This document shows positions 54,550-64,000 of a DNA stretch of 64,000 nucleotides, one piece after another. The notes below the pieces were generated by a model that was not told the origin of the DNA, did no database searches, and saw only the letters and a program-made list of their open reading frames with translations. Position 1 is the stretch's first letter. Every line of letters begins with the position of its first letter. Source of the stretch: Algorimicrobium algoritergicola (GTDB lineage Bacteria; Bacteroidota; Bacteroidia; Flavobacteriales; Flavobacteriaceae); assembly GCF_008086165.1 (NCBI RefSeq), contig NZ_VSKL01000001.1, forward strand, positions 682,001-746,000. The letters are read 5' to 3'. Made by a program: the position numbers and the translations under genes.

Positions 54550-57500
54550 TTAAAATTCTTTTATAGCAATGCCATCATTTATATAGATAAGTATTTTTTT
54601 GGTGACCTCAAAGTTCATAACCTTTAAAATAGATTCATAGCTTTCTAATTGCTGAATATGTGTTGGCATTTCCTTTCCTGCTTTATAATCTATAATTACA
54701 GCGTCTTTATTATTTCGTATAACCAATCTGTCTGGTCTTAATATGCTGCCATCATTTGAAATAATATCACGCTCATTATAAACTGTTATGTTTTCGTCCG
54801 TATAATAAGGTGACAGTTTTGGATGATTAATAATTTGCAATACCGTTTCCTTTAAAATAGGTTCTTGAGTTTGATTAATGGTGCCATTTTCTAAAAAAGA
54901 TTGCAAGACATAATCTACATCAGCTTCCGTTTTGATTTCAGCCATAATATCATGGATCAAGTTTCCTTTTTCAATGGCTTTTTCTTGAATGGTATCCCAT
55001 AAACTTGCCGAACGCGTTATAATCTTAATGTTGTGTGCTTCTTTTGGTGTTGAAATAAAACTATTCCGAATAATTGTTGACAGCTCTTTAGCCTTCGTTT
55101 TAGATTCCTTTATTTGATTCCCAAATTGATACAGCATTTGATTGTTTTCCCATTTACCTATTTGTTGCAAATAGCTAATTAAAAAGTCAGCATAACTTTT
55201 TTGGTTGACATCTCCTTTTGCATTGATATCCAATTTTGAAATAACGTATAATTGTTCAACAGGTCTGGTAAGTGCTACATATAATATATTAATATTATCG
55301 AGTTCTAGTTCCGATTGATGCCTATCAAAAATCTCCTTACCAGCATCACCATAATTTTCAAAAGCTTTACTGTAATTTAATAAGGTGTGACTAAAACCAT
55401 TAAAGGTTTCTGGATTAATAGGAAACCACTCTTGAGGTGTAATTTCTCGATATATATCCAAATCTGCAAATGGGAATATAACCACTGGAAATTCGAGGCC
55501 TTTAGATTTGTGAACCGTCATGATTTGAATAGCCTGATAACCTTCAGGCGTTACAATACTTAATTTCTCATTTTTAGAATCGAAATAATGCAAAAAGCTG
55601 CCAATATCAGCTAGTTGTTTTTCGGAAAATTCTAAAACCACATCCATATAATATTGAATAAATGCATCCGAATGACTTACCAATTTAAATTGGCGAATGA
55701 TGGTTTCTACCAAATCATAAAATGACAGCTGAATCAATTCATTATAATCAATAAAAAAGCCTAGCGACTCCAATTGTTTGAATAAGGCCGAAACATCAAA
55801 TTGAATATGGGCTTTTAAAAAGCTATGCTTATCTTCAATTTGGCATAAATGCGTAATATGGAGTAGAATTTCAGCTTTGGTTTCTTGATTTTCAGGTTGT
55901 AAAAGCAAGCGTAATATATTGTTGACAAACTGCACATTTTGCGAGCTATTCAATAATAAGGTTTCAGACGACATGATGTTCAACCCTTGTTCACTTAAAT
56001 AATTAGCTATGGCAATGCCTTCTTTTTTCTTTCGGACCAAGACGCAAATATCGGCTTCTTGATAACCGTTTTCCAAACAGGATTTAATGGTGTTATATAC
56101 TTCTTCGGAATAAGCTAAAGCTTTATCATCTACATCATTTAAATCCAAAAACTCTAATTGCACATAACCAGACTCTTCTTTTCTTGTAAGCTGTTTAGCC
56201 GTTTGATATAAGCCACTATGATCTGGATGACTAAAAATAGTGTCTGATAAATAGTCGAAAAAACCATTATTGAAATTAATGATTTCTTGAAAGCTTCTAA
56301 AATTAGATTCTAAAGGAATTATTTCCGGTTCTAAATGAAAGGCATTTTCTGTTTTATTATATAAGTTGATAAACTGTTCGGCTTTTCCACCACGCCATCT
56401 GTAAATAGCTTGTTTAGCATCGCCTACCAACATTATGCTTCCTGGTTGTGATGCTATGGCATTATCCAACAATGGTGTTAAATTTTGCCATTGTAATTCA
56501 GATGTGTCCTGAAACTCATCAATAAAATAATGCTTGAACTTTTCGCCAATTCGTTCATAAATAAAAGGTGTTGGTTGGTTTTTTATTTCCTGACTAATTA
56601 AGCCATTGAACTCGGAAATAAGCATCACATTTTGTTCCTCTTTAATAAGTTGAAGTTCGGTATTTATAGCACTTAAAACGGATAGTGGTGTTAAGTTTCT
56701 ATAAATAGCTTTTAAAAGTTTAAAATTTAATACGGCCGTTTTGGTGGTTATAAAAAACTCGGCTAATTGCGGTTGGATGCTCTCAATAGTTGCCGCAGTA
56801 TCTGCATCGGTTTTAGATTTTGGGTAAATCGTGCTGCCTTCTACTAATTCGGTAGGCCATTTTACGCTATCTACATTTTGATTAAAATCGCCATCCGATA
56901 CCTTTTTGAAATAATTAGGAATAGACCCGCGCGAGAAATTTTCAAATACCAATCCGTTATCGGCTATGAAACCCAGCGCATGAGTTGCACTATCAATACT
57001 TAATTGTTCCGTTTTTTTAATTTCCTGACGTAATGTCGTTTTTAATGCTTTAAAATCGTCTAGCGTTTTGTCTTGGAGGTTTTCAATAAACGGTCTATCG
57101 TTTTCATTGACTAACAATTTTGAAATTGCATAAAAATCTCTCGCCACGTCCCAACTTTTATCATCATCGGCTTTTTCAATGGCAAAATCGACCAACGTTT
57201 TGGTTAAGCGTTTATCGGTTCCGGCTTTGGAAATTAATCGGTCTACAGCTTCATTTAATAAGGTTTCCACATCTAAAGCGACTTCAAAATTTAAGGGTAG
57301 TTTTAAATCGTGCGCAAAGGTTCTAATAATCTTGTGTGTAAAACCATCAATCGTAGATATATCAAAAGCCGCATAATTATGCATAATAGCATCTAGAATC
57401 CGATTGCTTTTAGCGGTTAAATCTTCTGCAGACAAATTTAAATCGCGACAAAGTTCATCAAACATCGGATTTGATTGTGTGACTATATCTTCTGAAGAAA

Positions 57501-57696
57501 AATCTTTTAAAGCATCTATTATGCGTGTTTTCATTTCACCAGCTGCCTTATTGGTAAAGGTAATAGCTAGAATATTCTTAAAAGCTAGGGTACTAGAAGC
57601 TTGTAGTAAAATAGTTAAATAAGCTTTTACTAGTGTATACGTTTTACCACTTCCTGCTGAAGCATTATAAATAAGGTACGGATGGTTGGCCGACAT
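54550..57696 (-). CDS. addA: AddA-like UvrD/RecB-family helicase-nuclease
   Basis: The 1048-aa protein has an N-terminal Walker A ([17 protein letters not shown]) and Q-motif, helicase motifs [14 protein letters not shown] and [17 protein letters not shown], and a C-terminal PD-(D/E)XK nuclease domain ([31 protein letters not shown]). Walker [12 protein letters not shown] is near residue 390. It is the motor and nuclease subunit of an AddAB-type end-resection enzyme. Its partner addB is separated from it by kbl and the OmpA-family gene. Confidence 0.88.
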   Translation of the reverse strand: MSANHPYLIYNASAGSGKTYTLVKAYLTILLQASSTLAFKNILAITFTNKAAGEMKTRIIDALKDFSSEDIVTQSNPMFDELCRDLNLSAEDLTAKSNRILDAIMHNYAAFDISTIDGFTHKIIRTFAHDLKLPLNFEVALDVETLLNEAVDRLISKAGTDKRLTKTLVDFAIEKADDDKSWDVARDFYAISKLLVNENDRPFIENLQDKTLDDFKALKTTLRQEIKKTEQLSIDSATHALGFIADNGLVFENFSRGSIPNYFKKVSDGDFNQNVDSVKWPTELVEGSTIYPKSKTDADTAATIESIQPQLAEFFITTKTAVLNFKLLKAIYRNLTPLSVLSAINTELQLIKEEQNVMLISEFNGLISQEIKNQPTPFIYERIGEKFKHYFIDEFQDTSELQWQNLTPLLDNAIASQPGSIMLVGDAKQAIYRWRGGKAEQFINLYNKTENAFHLEPEIIPLESNFRSFQEIINFNNGFFDYLSDTIFSHPDHSGLYQTAKQLTRKEESGYVQLEFLDLNDVDDKALAYSEEVYNTIKSCLENGYQEADICVLVRKKKEGIAIANYLSEQGLNIMSSETLLLNSSQNVQFVNNILRLLLQPENQETKAEILLHITHLCQIEDKHSFLKAHIQFDVSALFKQLESLGFFIDYNELIQLSFYDLVETIIRQFKLVSHSDAFIQYYMDVVLEFSEKQLADIGSFLHYFDSKNEKLSIVTPEGYQAIQIMTVHKSKGLEFPVVIFPFADLDIYREITPQEWFPINPETFNGFSHTLLNYSKAFENYGDAGKEIFDRHQSELELDNINILYVALTRPVEQLYVISKLDINAKGDVNQKSYADFLISYLQQIGKWENNQMLYQFGNQIKESKTKAKELSTIIRNSFISTPKEAHNIKIITRSASLWDTIQEKAIEKGNLIHDIMAEIKTEADVDYVLQSFLENGTINQTQEPILKETVLQIINHPKLSPYYTDENITVYNERDIISNDGSILRPDRLVIRNNKDAVIIDYKAGKEMPTHIQQLESYESILKVMNFEVTKKILIYINDGIAIKEF

Positions 57697-57779
57697 AAGG
57701 GATATGAAATTTTATACAATATAAAAACTATCGATGAGTTGATAGGTATTTATTATTTTTAATTGATAGCGATATTCCG

Positions 57780-57787
57780 TAAATTTG
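57780..57787 (+). promoter_or_regulatory. -7 box of sodA
   Basis: TAAATTTG matches TAnnTTTG exactly, 37 bases before the ATG. No good -33 TTG is seen at the normal spacing. Confidence 0.45.
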
Positions 57788-57824
57788 AGTTAATTAAATT
57801 ATTAACACTTAAAACATAAATATT

Positions 57825-58433
57825 ATGGCTTTCGAATTACCGAAATTAAAATATGCTTATGATGCGTTAGAGCCGCACATAGATGCACGCACGATGGAAA
57901 TACATCATTCTAAACATCACGCTGGATATACATCAAAATTAAATGCTGCTGTTGAAGGCACTGATTTAGAAGGTAAAACAATTGAAAATATCCTTATTAA
58001 TTTAGATATGGATAACAAAGCGGTTAGAAATAATGGTGGCGGATTTTATAACCACTCCTTATTTTGGGACGTAATGAATCCAGAAGGGAAAGGCCGTTTG
58101 TCTGGTGACTTAAAAGATGCTATTGATGCAGCTTACGGAAACATGGAAGAATTTAAAACAAAATTTAGTAATGCAGCTGCAACGCAGTTTGGTTCTGGAT
58201 GGGCTTGGTTATGTGTTCATAAAGGTGGTAAAGTTGAAATTTGCTCCACACCAAATCAAGATAATTCATTAATGCCAGGTGTTGGTTGTGGTGGAACACC
58301 AATTTTAGGATTGGATGTTTGGGAACATGCATACTACTTAAACTACCAAAACAGACGTCCTGATTATATTGATGCATTTTTTAATGTAATCAATTGGAAT
58401 GAAGTTGAAAGACGTTATGCTGAAGCAAAATAA
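57825..58433 (+). CDS. sodA: Superoxide dismutase, Mn-type
   Basis: The 202-aa protein has metal ligands in HHSKHHAGY (first His), GFYNHSLFW (second His) and [12 protein letters not shown] (Asp and last His). The [11 protein letters not shown] and TPNQD contexts are of the Mn form rather than Fe; cambialistic use cannot be excluded. It dismutates superoxide in the cytoplasm. It has no signal peptide. Its own -7 box and a strong terminator flank it. Confidence 0.95.
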   Translation: MAFELPKLKYAYDALEPHIDARTMEIHHSKHHAGYTSKLNAAVEGTDLEGKTIENILINLDMDNKAVRNNGGGFYNHSLFWDVMNPEGKGRLSGDLKDAIDAAYGNMEEFKTKFSNAAATQFGSGWAWLCVHKGGKVEICSTPNQDNSLMPGVGCGGTPILGLDVWEHAYYLNYQNRRPDYIDAFFNVINWNEVERRYAEAK

Positions 58434-58456
58434 GGCATAAAACGTATAATTATATT

Positions 58457-58489
58457 GAAAGCAAATCCGAAAGGGTTTGCTTTTTTTTT
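58457..58489 (+). terminator. Terminator after sodA
   Basis: AGCAAATCC pairs with GGGTTTGCT (one T-G pair) around GAAA, followed by T9. Confidence 0.88.
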
Positions 58490-58511
58490 GAACATGAAAG
58501 GAATGAAAATG

Positions 58512-58584
58512 AAAAAAGGCGAACAGATGTTCACCTTTTTTGCCCCAAATCTACCATAAACTTAACCTACTTATGTTATGGTGA
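58512..58584 (-). ncRNA. Duplicated intergenic element, copy 1 (possible small RNA)
   Basis: Read on the minus strand the 73-nt element runs from CACCATAAC to a hairpin GGTGAACATCTGTTCGCC followed by T6, the form of a Rho-independent end. An internal stem ACCATAA/TTATGGT closes a 16-nt loop. The -7-like box TTTATTTG lies just before its 5' end. It is nearly identical to the copy at 58835. There is no ORF in it. Possible relation to known flavobacterial RNA motifs is not tested. Confidence 0.45.
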
Positions 58585-58834
58585 AGCAAATAAACGGCAC
58601 TTATTTTCCACTAAAAAAAATATTAGACAAACGACTTATAAACTAGGACAAACGAATGTTTGTGCTTTGAAATACGTTTTTTTTATATAAAATCTAAAAT
58701 TTGTAAGCGCTTGAAAATGAATGACAAACTCAAATAATATGATATAATTGGGGAGTTGAGCAACTTGCTCGCTCGTTAACAGTGGAAATTACGTGTAATG
58801 GAATGTTTTTAATTTTAGGTGCCTTTAAAAAATA
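58585..58834. other. Spacer between the two elements
   Basis: This 250-bp AT-rich stretch has no ORF I can support. It holds one small inverted repeat (ACAAAC with GTTTGT around 58650). Confidence 0.35.
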
Positions 58835-58908
58835 AAAAAAGGCGAACAGAAGTTCACCTTTTTTTGCCCCAAATCTACCATGAACTTAACCTACTTATGT
58901 TATGGTGA
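58835..58908 (-). ncRNA. Duplicated intergenic element, copy 2 (possible small RNA)
   Basis: This 74-nt copy matches the element at 58512 apart from two substitutions and one extra T in the T-run. Its 5' end on the minus strand is preceded by TACTTTAG, seven of eight matches to TAnnTTTG. The terminator stem GGTGAAC/GTTCGCC (one C-A mismatch) keeps its shape; the A-U pair nearest the loop of the internal stem changes to A-C. It lies between sodA and purF, 106 bases past the purF stop. Confidence 0.45.
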
Positions 58909-59014
58909 TTCTAAAGTATATTATTTTTAAGCTTATAAACTATTAATCCGTTGAAATGCTAATAAATTCGATAAAAAGCATCAATCTACAGTTAATTAGC
59001 ACATATTCAATATG

Positions 59015-60913
59015 TTAATACGCACGATCTTTGTTTCCTTCAAAGAAATTAATAAAGGCACGATTTACAACGCGATTACCACCTGCTGTTGGGTAATTAC
59101 CAGTAAAATACCAGTCGCCTAAATTTTTAGGACAAGCTTTGTGTAAATTTTCTATGGGTTGGAATATGGCAACGACTTCCGCGTTGATGTTTTCATTAGA
59201 TATTAATTGGGCTATTTTATCCGAAATGGCATCAGCTGAAAATTGTGAATACAAATCCTTTACAAAATTCCGGACATCTTTATCTTCCAATTCAACTTGG
59301 GCTTTACATTTGTCGTAAACCTCTTGTATTAAATGGTATTTGTTATTTTCTTTCAATAATTCTAACATGGCTCTAAAAGCAATTAAATCTTCCAAACGTG
59401 CCATATCAATACCATAACAATCTGGATATCTAATTTGTGGTGCTGATGATACAACTACAATCTTTTTAGGATGTAAGCGATCCATCATTTTAATAATACT
59501 TTTCTTTAATGTGGTACCACGAACAATACTGTCATCAATAATCACCAAATTATCGGTTGGTTTAATAACACCATAAGTTACATCATAAACGTGAGCAACT
59601 AAGTCATCACGACTACTATCTTCCGTAATAAAGGTTCTTAATTTAACATCCTTGATGGCTATTTTTTCAATACGTGGTCGTTCAGATAAAATATTGGTGA
59701 CAGCTTCCGCACTTAATTTTCCATTACCATCTAAAATAGCTTGCGTTTTTTTCTTGTTTAAATGTTCCTCAACCGTTTCTATCATTCCGAAGAAAGATGT
59801 TTCAGCAGTATTAGGAATATAAGAAAACACGGTATTCTTGGTGTCGTTATCAATGGCTTCTAAAACTTTAGGCATTAAAAATTTACCCAAGTTTTTTCGT
59901 TCTTGATAAATTTCAGCATCACTACCACGAGAAAAATAAATACGTTCAAAAGAACAAGCTTTACGCTCTAAAGGTTCCAGTATTTTTTTAATTGCAACTT
60001 CACCAGATTTTTTGGTAATAATAGCATGTCCAGGCTCTAGCTCCTTGACATCATCAAAATCCACATTAAAAACGGTCTGAATAACAGGGCGTTCAGAAGC
60101 CACTACAACCACTTCATCATCCTTATAGTAATAAACAGGTCTTATTCCCGCTGGATCACGCAGAACGAAGGAATCTCCGTGCCCTAATAATCCAGCCATA
60201 GCATATCCACCATCCCAATCTTTAGCCGATTTTTTCAGGATTTTAGCGACATTTAAGCGCTCTGCAATTAATGGCGAGCATTCATGTTTATTATAACCTT
60301 CTTTTTTTAATTTTTTATATATTTTGGAAACAGCATCATCCAAGAAATGACCTATTTTTTCCATGATAGTAACGGTATCTGCCATCTCTTTAGGGTGTTG
60401 GCCAATTTCCACCAAACCATCAAAAAGCTCATTAACATTGGTCATGTTAAAGTTTCCAGCTACAATTAGGTTTCTATGCATCCAGTTGTTCTGTCGTAAA
60501 AATGGATGGACACTCTCAACACTATTCTTACCAAATGTTCCGTAACGTACATGTCCTAAAAGTACTTCGCCTATATAAGGAATATGCTTTTTTTGAAGTT
60601 CCACATTATCAACATATGCTGGATTTTCGGTAAGTTCCTTATTAATACGTTCATTTATTTGCGCAAAAATATCCTGAATAGGTTGTTGCGCAATGGAGCG
60701 TACACGACTAATGTAGCGCTCGCCAGGTTGTGTATCTAATTTAATACTTGCAAAACCAGCACCATCTTGTCCACGGTTGTGCTGTTTTTCCATTAACAAA
60801 TACATTTTGTTAACACCATAAAAGGCGCTACCGTATTTTTCTTTATAGAATTCCAGTGGTTTTAGTAAGCGAATTTGGGCAATACCACATTCATGTTTTA
60901 AAGCGTCACTCAT
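59015..60913 (-). CDS. purF: Amidophosphoribosyltransferase-type purine biosynthesis enzyme
   Basis: The 632-aa protein has a class II glutaminase domain (about 9-270) whose nucleophile is Cys9 in HECGIAQIRL, so an 8-residue propeptide (MSDALKHE) must be removed. GQDGAGFASI and GHVRYGTFG are glutaminase motifs. The phosphoribosyltransferase domain carries the PRPP loop LVIIDDSIVRGTT near 450. A C-terminal extension of about 100 residues makes it longer than E. coli PurF. It catalyses the first step of purine synthesis. The leader before the ATG is a CA-rich tract. A PfkB kinase gene lies 75 bp upstream. Confidence 0.9.
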   Translation of the reverse strand: MSDALKHECGIAQIRLLKPLEFYKEKYGSAFYGVNKMYLLMEKQHNRGQDGAGFASIKLDTQPGERYISRVRSIAQQPIQDIFAQINERINKELTENPAYVDNVELQKKHIPYIGEVLLGHVRYGTFGKNSVESVHPFLRQNNWMHRNLIVAGNFNMTNVNELFDGLVEIGQHPKEMADTVTIMEKIGHFLDDAVSKIYKKLKKEGYNKHECSPLIAERLNVAKILKKSAKDWDGGYAMAGLLGHGDSFVLRDPAGIRPVYYYKDDEVVVVASERPVIQTVFNVDFDDVKELEPGHAIITKKSGEVAIKKILEPLERKACSFERIYFSRGSDAEIYQERKNLGKFLMPKVLEAIDNDTKNTVFSYIPNTAETSFFGMIETVEEHLNKKKTQAILDGNGKLSAEAVTNILSERPRIEKIAIKDVKLRTFITEDSSRDDLVAHVYDVTYGVIKPTDNLVIIDDSIVRGTTLKKSIIKMMDRLHPKKIVVVSSAPQIRYPDCYGIDMARLEDLIAFRAMLELLKENNKYHLIQEVYDKCKAQVELEDKDVRNFVKDLYSQFSADAISDKIAQLISNENINAEVVAIFQPIENLHKACPKNLGDWYFTGNYPTAGGNRVVNRAFINFFEGNKDRAY

Positions 60914-60955
60914 TGCTGTGTTGTGTTGTGTTGTTGTGTGTACTATTATGTAAAT

Positions 60956-60985
60956 TAAAAACGCGCTCCATTTAAGAGCGCGTTT
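60956..60985 (-). terminator. Terminator after the PfkB kinase gene
   Basis: AAACGCGCTC pairs perfectly with GAGCGCGTTT around a 7-nt loop; T-rich sequence follows on the minus strand. Confidence 0.82.
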
Positions 60986-60988
60986 GTA

Positions 60989-61915
60989 TTATGTTAATTC
61001 GATATCGAATTGTGTTATACTCTTAAATTGTTGCAAGCGTTGGTGAACTTCGCTACTTTTTAAATTAACCATGCGTTCTGTGCCAAATTTCTCGACACAA
61101 AATGAGGCTAATGTAGATCCATAGATAACGGCATTCTTCATGTTTTCAAACGATACATCTTCAGATTTGGCTAAATAACCAGCAAAACCACCAGCAAACG
61201 TGTCACCAGCTCCTGTTGGATCAAAAACTTCTTCTAATGGTAGAGCAGGTGCAAAAAACACCTTTTCGCTATGAAACAATAAAGCGCCATGTTCCCCTTT
61301 TTTAATGACCACATATTTTGGTCCCATTTCATGAATTTTTCTGGCAGCAACAACTAACGAATATTCGCCAGTAAGCTGTCGTGCTTCTTCATCATTAATG
61401 GTAATCACATCTACTTTTTTAATTACGTTTAGCAAATCGTTTAACGCACAATCCATCCAGAAATTCATGGTATCTAAAATTACCAATTCTGGTTTAGTTT
61501 CCATTTGTTCTAGAACGCTTAACTGTACTAAAGGATGTAGGTTTCCAAGCATTACAATTTTAGCATCGCGATAAGCGGTTGGAACTACTGGTTGAAAATC
61601 TGCTAACACATTCAGCTCTGTTACCAAGGTGTCACGCGTATTCATATCATTATGATATTTACCACTCCAGAAGAATGTTTTACCTTCTTTTACGATTTCA
61701 ACACCCGAAATATCCACGTTTCTATCTGATAATAAATTTAAATATTCCTGTGGGAAATCGCCGCCAACAACTGAAACAGCTGCGGCATCCACATTAAATT
61801 GCGAAGCGGCAAGTCCAATATATGTAGCTGCGCCTCCTAAAATTTTATCAGTTTTTCCGAAAGGTGTTTCAATAGCATCAAAAGCTACAGTTCCTACAAT
61901 TACTAATTTACTCAT
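60989..61915 (-). CDS. PfkB family sugar/nucleoside kinase
   Basis: The 308-aa ribokinase-fold protein has the N-terminal GTVAFDAIETPFGKTDKILGGAATYIG motif and the catalytic Asp region DPTGAGDTFAGGFAGYL near 235. The substrate is unknown; the gene next to purF suggests a nucleoside or sugar linked to purine metabolism, but this is inference. ATG at 61915 is chosen because MSKLVIVGTVAFD is the usual start; an upstream ATG at 61981 adds 22 residues without homology. Confidence 0.88.
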   Translation of the reverse strand: MSKLVIVGTVAFDAIETPFGKTDKILGGAATYIGLAASQFNVDAAAVSVVGGDFPQEYLNLLSDRNVDISGVEIVKEGKTFFWSGKYHNDMNTRDTLVTELNVLADFQPVVPTAYRDAKIVMLGNLHPLVQLSVLEQMETKPELVILDTMNFWMDCALNDLLNVIKKVDVITINDEEARQLTGEYSLVVAARKIHEMGPKYVVIKKGEHGALLFHSEKVFFAPALPLEEVFDPTGAGDTFAGGFAGYLAKSEDVSFENMKNAVIYGSTLASFCVEKFGTERMVNLKSSEVHQRLQQFKSITQFDIELT

Positions 61916-62019
61916 AAAAAAGGTTTCAAATTTTGATGCAAATATAGGGTTTTTTGGCAGTTCACTAATATAAAATAACAACTCACTGTTTTATTTTTCT
62001 TGAAATGAATTGAAATGAC

Positions 62020-62027
62020 CATTTTTG
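62020..62027 (+). promoter_or_regulatory. -7 box of the LytS-type kinase gene
   Basis: CATTTTTG (seven of eight to TAnnTTTG) with TTG 17 bases before it. It supports the ATG at 62051 over the ATG at 62015, which would lie upstream of the transcript start. Confidence 0.35.
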
Positions 62028-62050
62028 TTTCAGTTGAAAATATAAAAGTT

Positions 62051-63463
62051 ATGGATAGAATAAAGTTGGCTTTAAAATTTGCCCTTACTGTGTGTGTGAT
62101 ATTCCATGTAATAGGTTTTCTATTTGCTATATACCTATCAGATTGGGAGACCACTTTAACCGATTTTAGATATATAGGACCAATTACTATTTCTCACTTT
62201 CTGTTTCCTTGTTTTTTAGCAGTGTATTTTTATGAAGACACCGTTTTTTCTAGTTGGCGTAATGTCATGAATATGCTTTTGAAACCTGCTTTAATAGCAT
62301 TTTTAATGCTTTATGTCATTGTTTTTATTACGATGAGTAATAAGGATTTCGCTGTTTCCTTTTTCAATATAGCATCGTTGTTTAATGCTATTATTGCTTT
62401 TTTTATTACACTTTTTAGTTCATTTATTTATTTTATATTAACGAGTAAACCTAATAAATCAGTACATACCGCAATTAATTTATCTCTTGGAATAGTCCTT
62501 TTGTTGAGTTTAGTTAGTAGTGTGATTTATAGTTTAATTTTGAGTGTTATGGGAAGTAATTTTGTGTCTGCAAAGACTTTCGGCCCTATTATATTTCAAG
62601 GCGTATTAGTGACTTTTAGTACCTATACTTTTTTTGATGTTATCAAGACTAAAAATTTGAATAGGCTGAAAAGTAATTTTTTAATTTTTTGTCTTTATGT
62701 GTTCAATATTCTAATATTACCACTTATTTCTTTTGTTGTATCTGCGCCAGATGTCATGCACGTAAAACTCATTAAAATAGTTCAATCAATAACGGTAATT
62801 AGCCCTTATTATTTATTTATCACTTTGGGTATTCATGTCTATTATTTATACAATCGTAATAAAAGCGAAAAGGAATTTTTAGCGCAACAAGGTCTTTCGG
62901 CTAATTTGAAATATCAACAATTAAAATCGCAATTAAGTCCTCATTTTCTATTTAATAATTTAAGTGTTTTAACGGCTTTAATTGAAGAGAATCAGGAAAA
63001 AGCAGGTCAATTTTCTCAAAATTTATCAGATGTTTATCGGTATTTTTTAAATCAAGAACATCAAGATTTAGTGACATTGGAGGACGAATTAACTTTTGCA
63101 AAACACTATCTCAATTTGCTTAAAATTCGATTTGAAAATGCATTACATATTTCATTCAATTTAGAAAATCCACGTGATATTAATTATTATGTTTTGCCAT
63201 TATCATTACAGCAAGTATTTGAGAATATTATAAAACATAATGAAATATCTGTTGCTATACCTATGAAAGTTTCGCTTTCTATAGAAGATGATTACTTAAT
63301 AATTTCGAACAAAATCAATCTTAAAAAAACTCAAAATTCGTTACCAAAAACAGGAATTGAGAATATGCGAAAACGCTATTCGTATTTTACGAATCAGTTA
63401 ATAGTAGTAACTTCGGAAAGCGTTTCATACACGATAAAATTACCATTAATTAAAACTGAATGA
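62051..63463 (+). CDS. LytS/YehU-type sensor histidine kinase
   Basis: The 470-aa protein has about 7-8 membrane helices (residues 5-265), then a His_kinase domain with phosphoacceptor His298 in SQLSPHFLFNNLSVL and a short HATPase region (QVFENIIKHN, then GIENMRKRY). No extracellular binding domain is visible. It is encoded directly before a LytTR response regulator (4-base ATGA overlap), its likely partner. An in-frame ATG at 62015 would add 12 residues. Confidence 0.9.
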   Translation: MDRIKLALKFALTVCVIFHVIGFLFAIYLSDWETTLTDFRYIGPITISHFLFPCFLAVYFYEDTVFSSWRNVMNMLLKPALIAFLMLYVIVFITMSNKDFAVSFFNIASLFNAIIAFFITLFSSFIYFILTSKPNKSVHTAINLSLGIVLLLSLVSSVIYSLILSVMGSNFVSAKTFGPIIFQGVLVTFSTYTFFDVIKTKNLNRLKSNFLIFCLYVFNILILPLISFVVSAPDVMHVKLIKIVQSITVISPYYLFITLGIHVYYLYNRNKSEKEFLAQQGLSANLKYQQLKSQLSPHFLFNNLSVLTALIEENQEKAGQFSQNLSDVYRYFLNQEHQDLVTLEDELTFAKHYLNLLKIRFENALHISFNLENPRDINYYVLPLSLQQVFENIIKHNEISVAIPMKVSLSIEDDYLIISNKINLKKTQNSLPKTGIENMRKRYSYFTNQLIVVTSESVSYTIKLPLIKTE

Positions 63464-64000
63464 CGATGAAAGTTCTTATTATAGAAGATGAGTTGCTATC
63501 AAGCCGGCGTTTAGAGCGTATGGTGAGCAATTTGGACTGTGAAATTCTGGCATCTTTTGTTTCCGTAAAGAAAACGGTTTCGTGGCTGCAAAATAATAAG
63601 CATCCCGACGTTTTATTTCTTGATATTCAATTATCGGATGGTTTATGTTTTGAGATTTTTGATCAGGTTGATGTTTCATCTGCCATAGTTTTCACAACTG
63701 CTTTTAGTGATTACAGTTTAGAGGCCTTTGATTATAACAGTTTATCCTATTTATTAAAGCCTATAAATATGGAAAAACTGGAAATAGCTGTTCAAAAAGC
63801 CAAAACAGTTATCACGAGTAAAGAAGCCGTTAAAGCTTTGAGGAATTTGATTCAAACAGAAGCTATTTCGCAATATAAAAACACATTTCCAGTAAAAATT
63901 GGAACAGCCATAAAAATAATTGATATTTCAGAAATTTCTTGTTTTTACAGTTTAGAGAATAGCACCTATATTCATGCTCAAGGGGCTAATTATATTATAA
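63460..64000 (+). CDS. LytTR-type response regulator, partial
   Basis: The frame runs off the window end after 180 residues. It has a receiver domain (VLIIEDELLSSRRLERM, phosphoacceptor Asp in LFLDIQLSDG at about residue 55, conserved Lys in YLLKPI). After a linker, the start of a LytTR DNA-binding domain (FPVKIGTAIKIIDISEISCFYSLENSTYI) is seen. ATG at 63460 overlaps the kinase stop (ATGA); ATG at 63466 is the alternative. It is the likely target of the LytS-type kinase. Confidence 0.92.
   Translation, partial: MTMKVLIIEDELLSSRRLERMVSNLDCEILASFVSVKKTVSWLQNNKHPDVLFLDIQLSDGLCFEIFDQVDVSSAIVFTTAFSDYSLEAFDYNSLSYLLKPINMEKLEIAVQKAKTVITSKEAVKALRNLIQTEAISQYKNTFPVKIGTAIKIIDISEISCFYSLENSTYIHAQGANYII

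Noticed and set aside
58434-59014. Protein-coding gene in the sodA-purF gap
   Set aside because: No frame of useful length has a good start and composition; the conserved parts are the two hairpin elements.

Overview
The window looks like a core-chromosome segment of a marine-type member of the Flavobacteriaceae (Bacteroidota). The evidence is AT-rich DNA; an almost complete lack of Shine-Dalgarno sites; promoters of the TTG-N19-TAnnTTTG class (clearest before ompA, sodA, tamB and pdxA); three secreted proteins with a type IX secretion (T9SS type A) C-terminal domain; a lipidated TamL partner of TamB; a PID-CTERM miniprotein; ASPIC/UnbV and diheme surface proteins; and an AddAB-type helicase-nuclease pair split by kbl and ompA. 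The genus cannot be fixed from the sequence. I see no prophage, IS element, integrase, CRISPR array or rRNA operon. One tRNA gene, tRNA-Ala(GGC), lies at 44.9 kb.

Layout. 0-8.2 kb: the end of a CotH-like gene, a 48-aa basic miniprotein, and the tamB-tamL envelope operon. 8.6-14.5 kb: a PID-CTERM miniprotein, riboflavin synthase, pdxA, then the yceD-like/rpmF and fabH-accB-accC translation and fatty-acid genes. 15-21 kb: a secreted reprolysin-like metalloprotease, a DAO-family oxidoreductase coupled to mtgA and a GreA/B-C-like gene, and an orphan ABC ATPase. 21-28 kb (minus strand): an FG-GAP/ASPIC-UnbV T9SS protein, a diheme surface lipoprotein, asd, mscL, alr and tdk. 28-38.5 kb: an unknown conserved gene, rsmI, a disulfide oxidoreductase, an Fe-S type uracil-DNA glycosylase, an M28 peptidase, an AhpD-like protein, OsmC, an SBBP-repeat T9SS protein and recJ. 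38.5-45 kb: an MFS carrier, lpxH, a QueD/PTPS-like enzyme, a 2OG-Fe(II) oxygenase, and a GNAT-MATE operon that continues into two tiny membrane-protein genes, then a universal stress protein. 45-58.5 kb: a 7TMR-DISM hybrid histidine kinase, a stand-alone PD-(D/E)XK-like gene, an alpha/beta hydrolase-addB pair, ompA, kbl, addA and sodA. 58.5-64 kb: a gene-free stretch with two near-identical 73/74-nt elements, then purF, a PfkB kinase and a LytS/LytTR-type two-component pair cut by the window end.

Most genes are housekeeping: lipid and cofactor synthesis, amino-acid and peptidoglycan precursors (asd, alr, mtgA), recombination (addA, addB, recJ), redox defence (sodA, OsmC, AhpD-like) and envelope assembly (tamB, tamL, lpxH, ompA).

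The parts least explained by known families are the duplicated 73/74-nt element between sodA and purF, which reads on the minus strand like a small RNA with its own -7 box and terminator; the two tiny membrane proteins behind the MATE gene; the orphan nuclease-like gene; the PID-CTERM miniprotein; and the small ORFs at 451-597 and 14501-14680.
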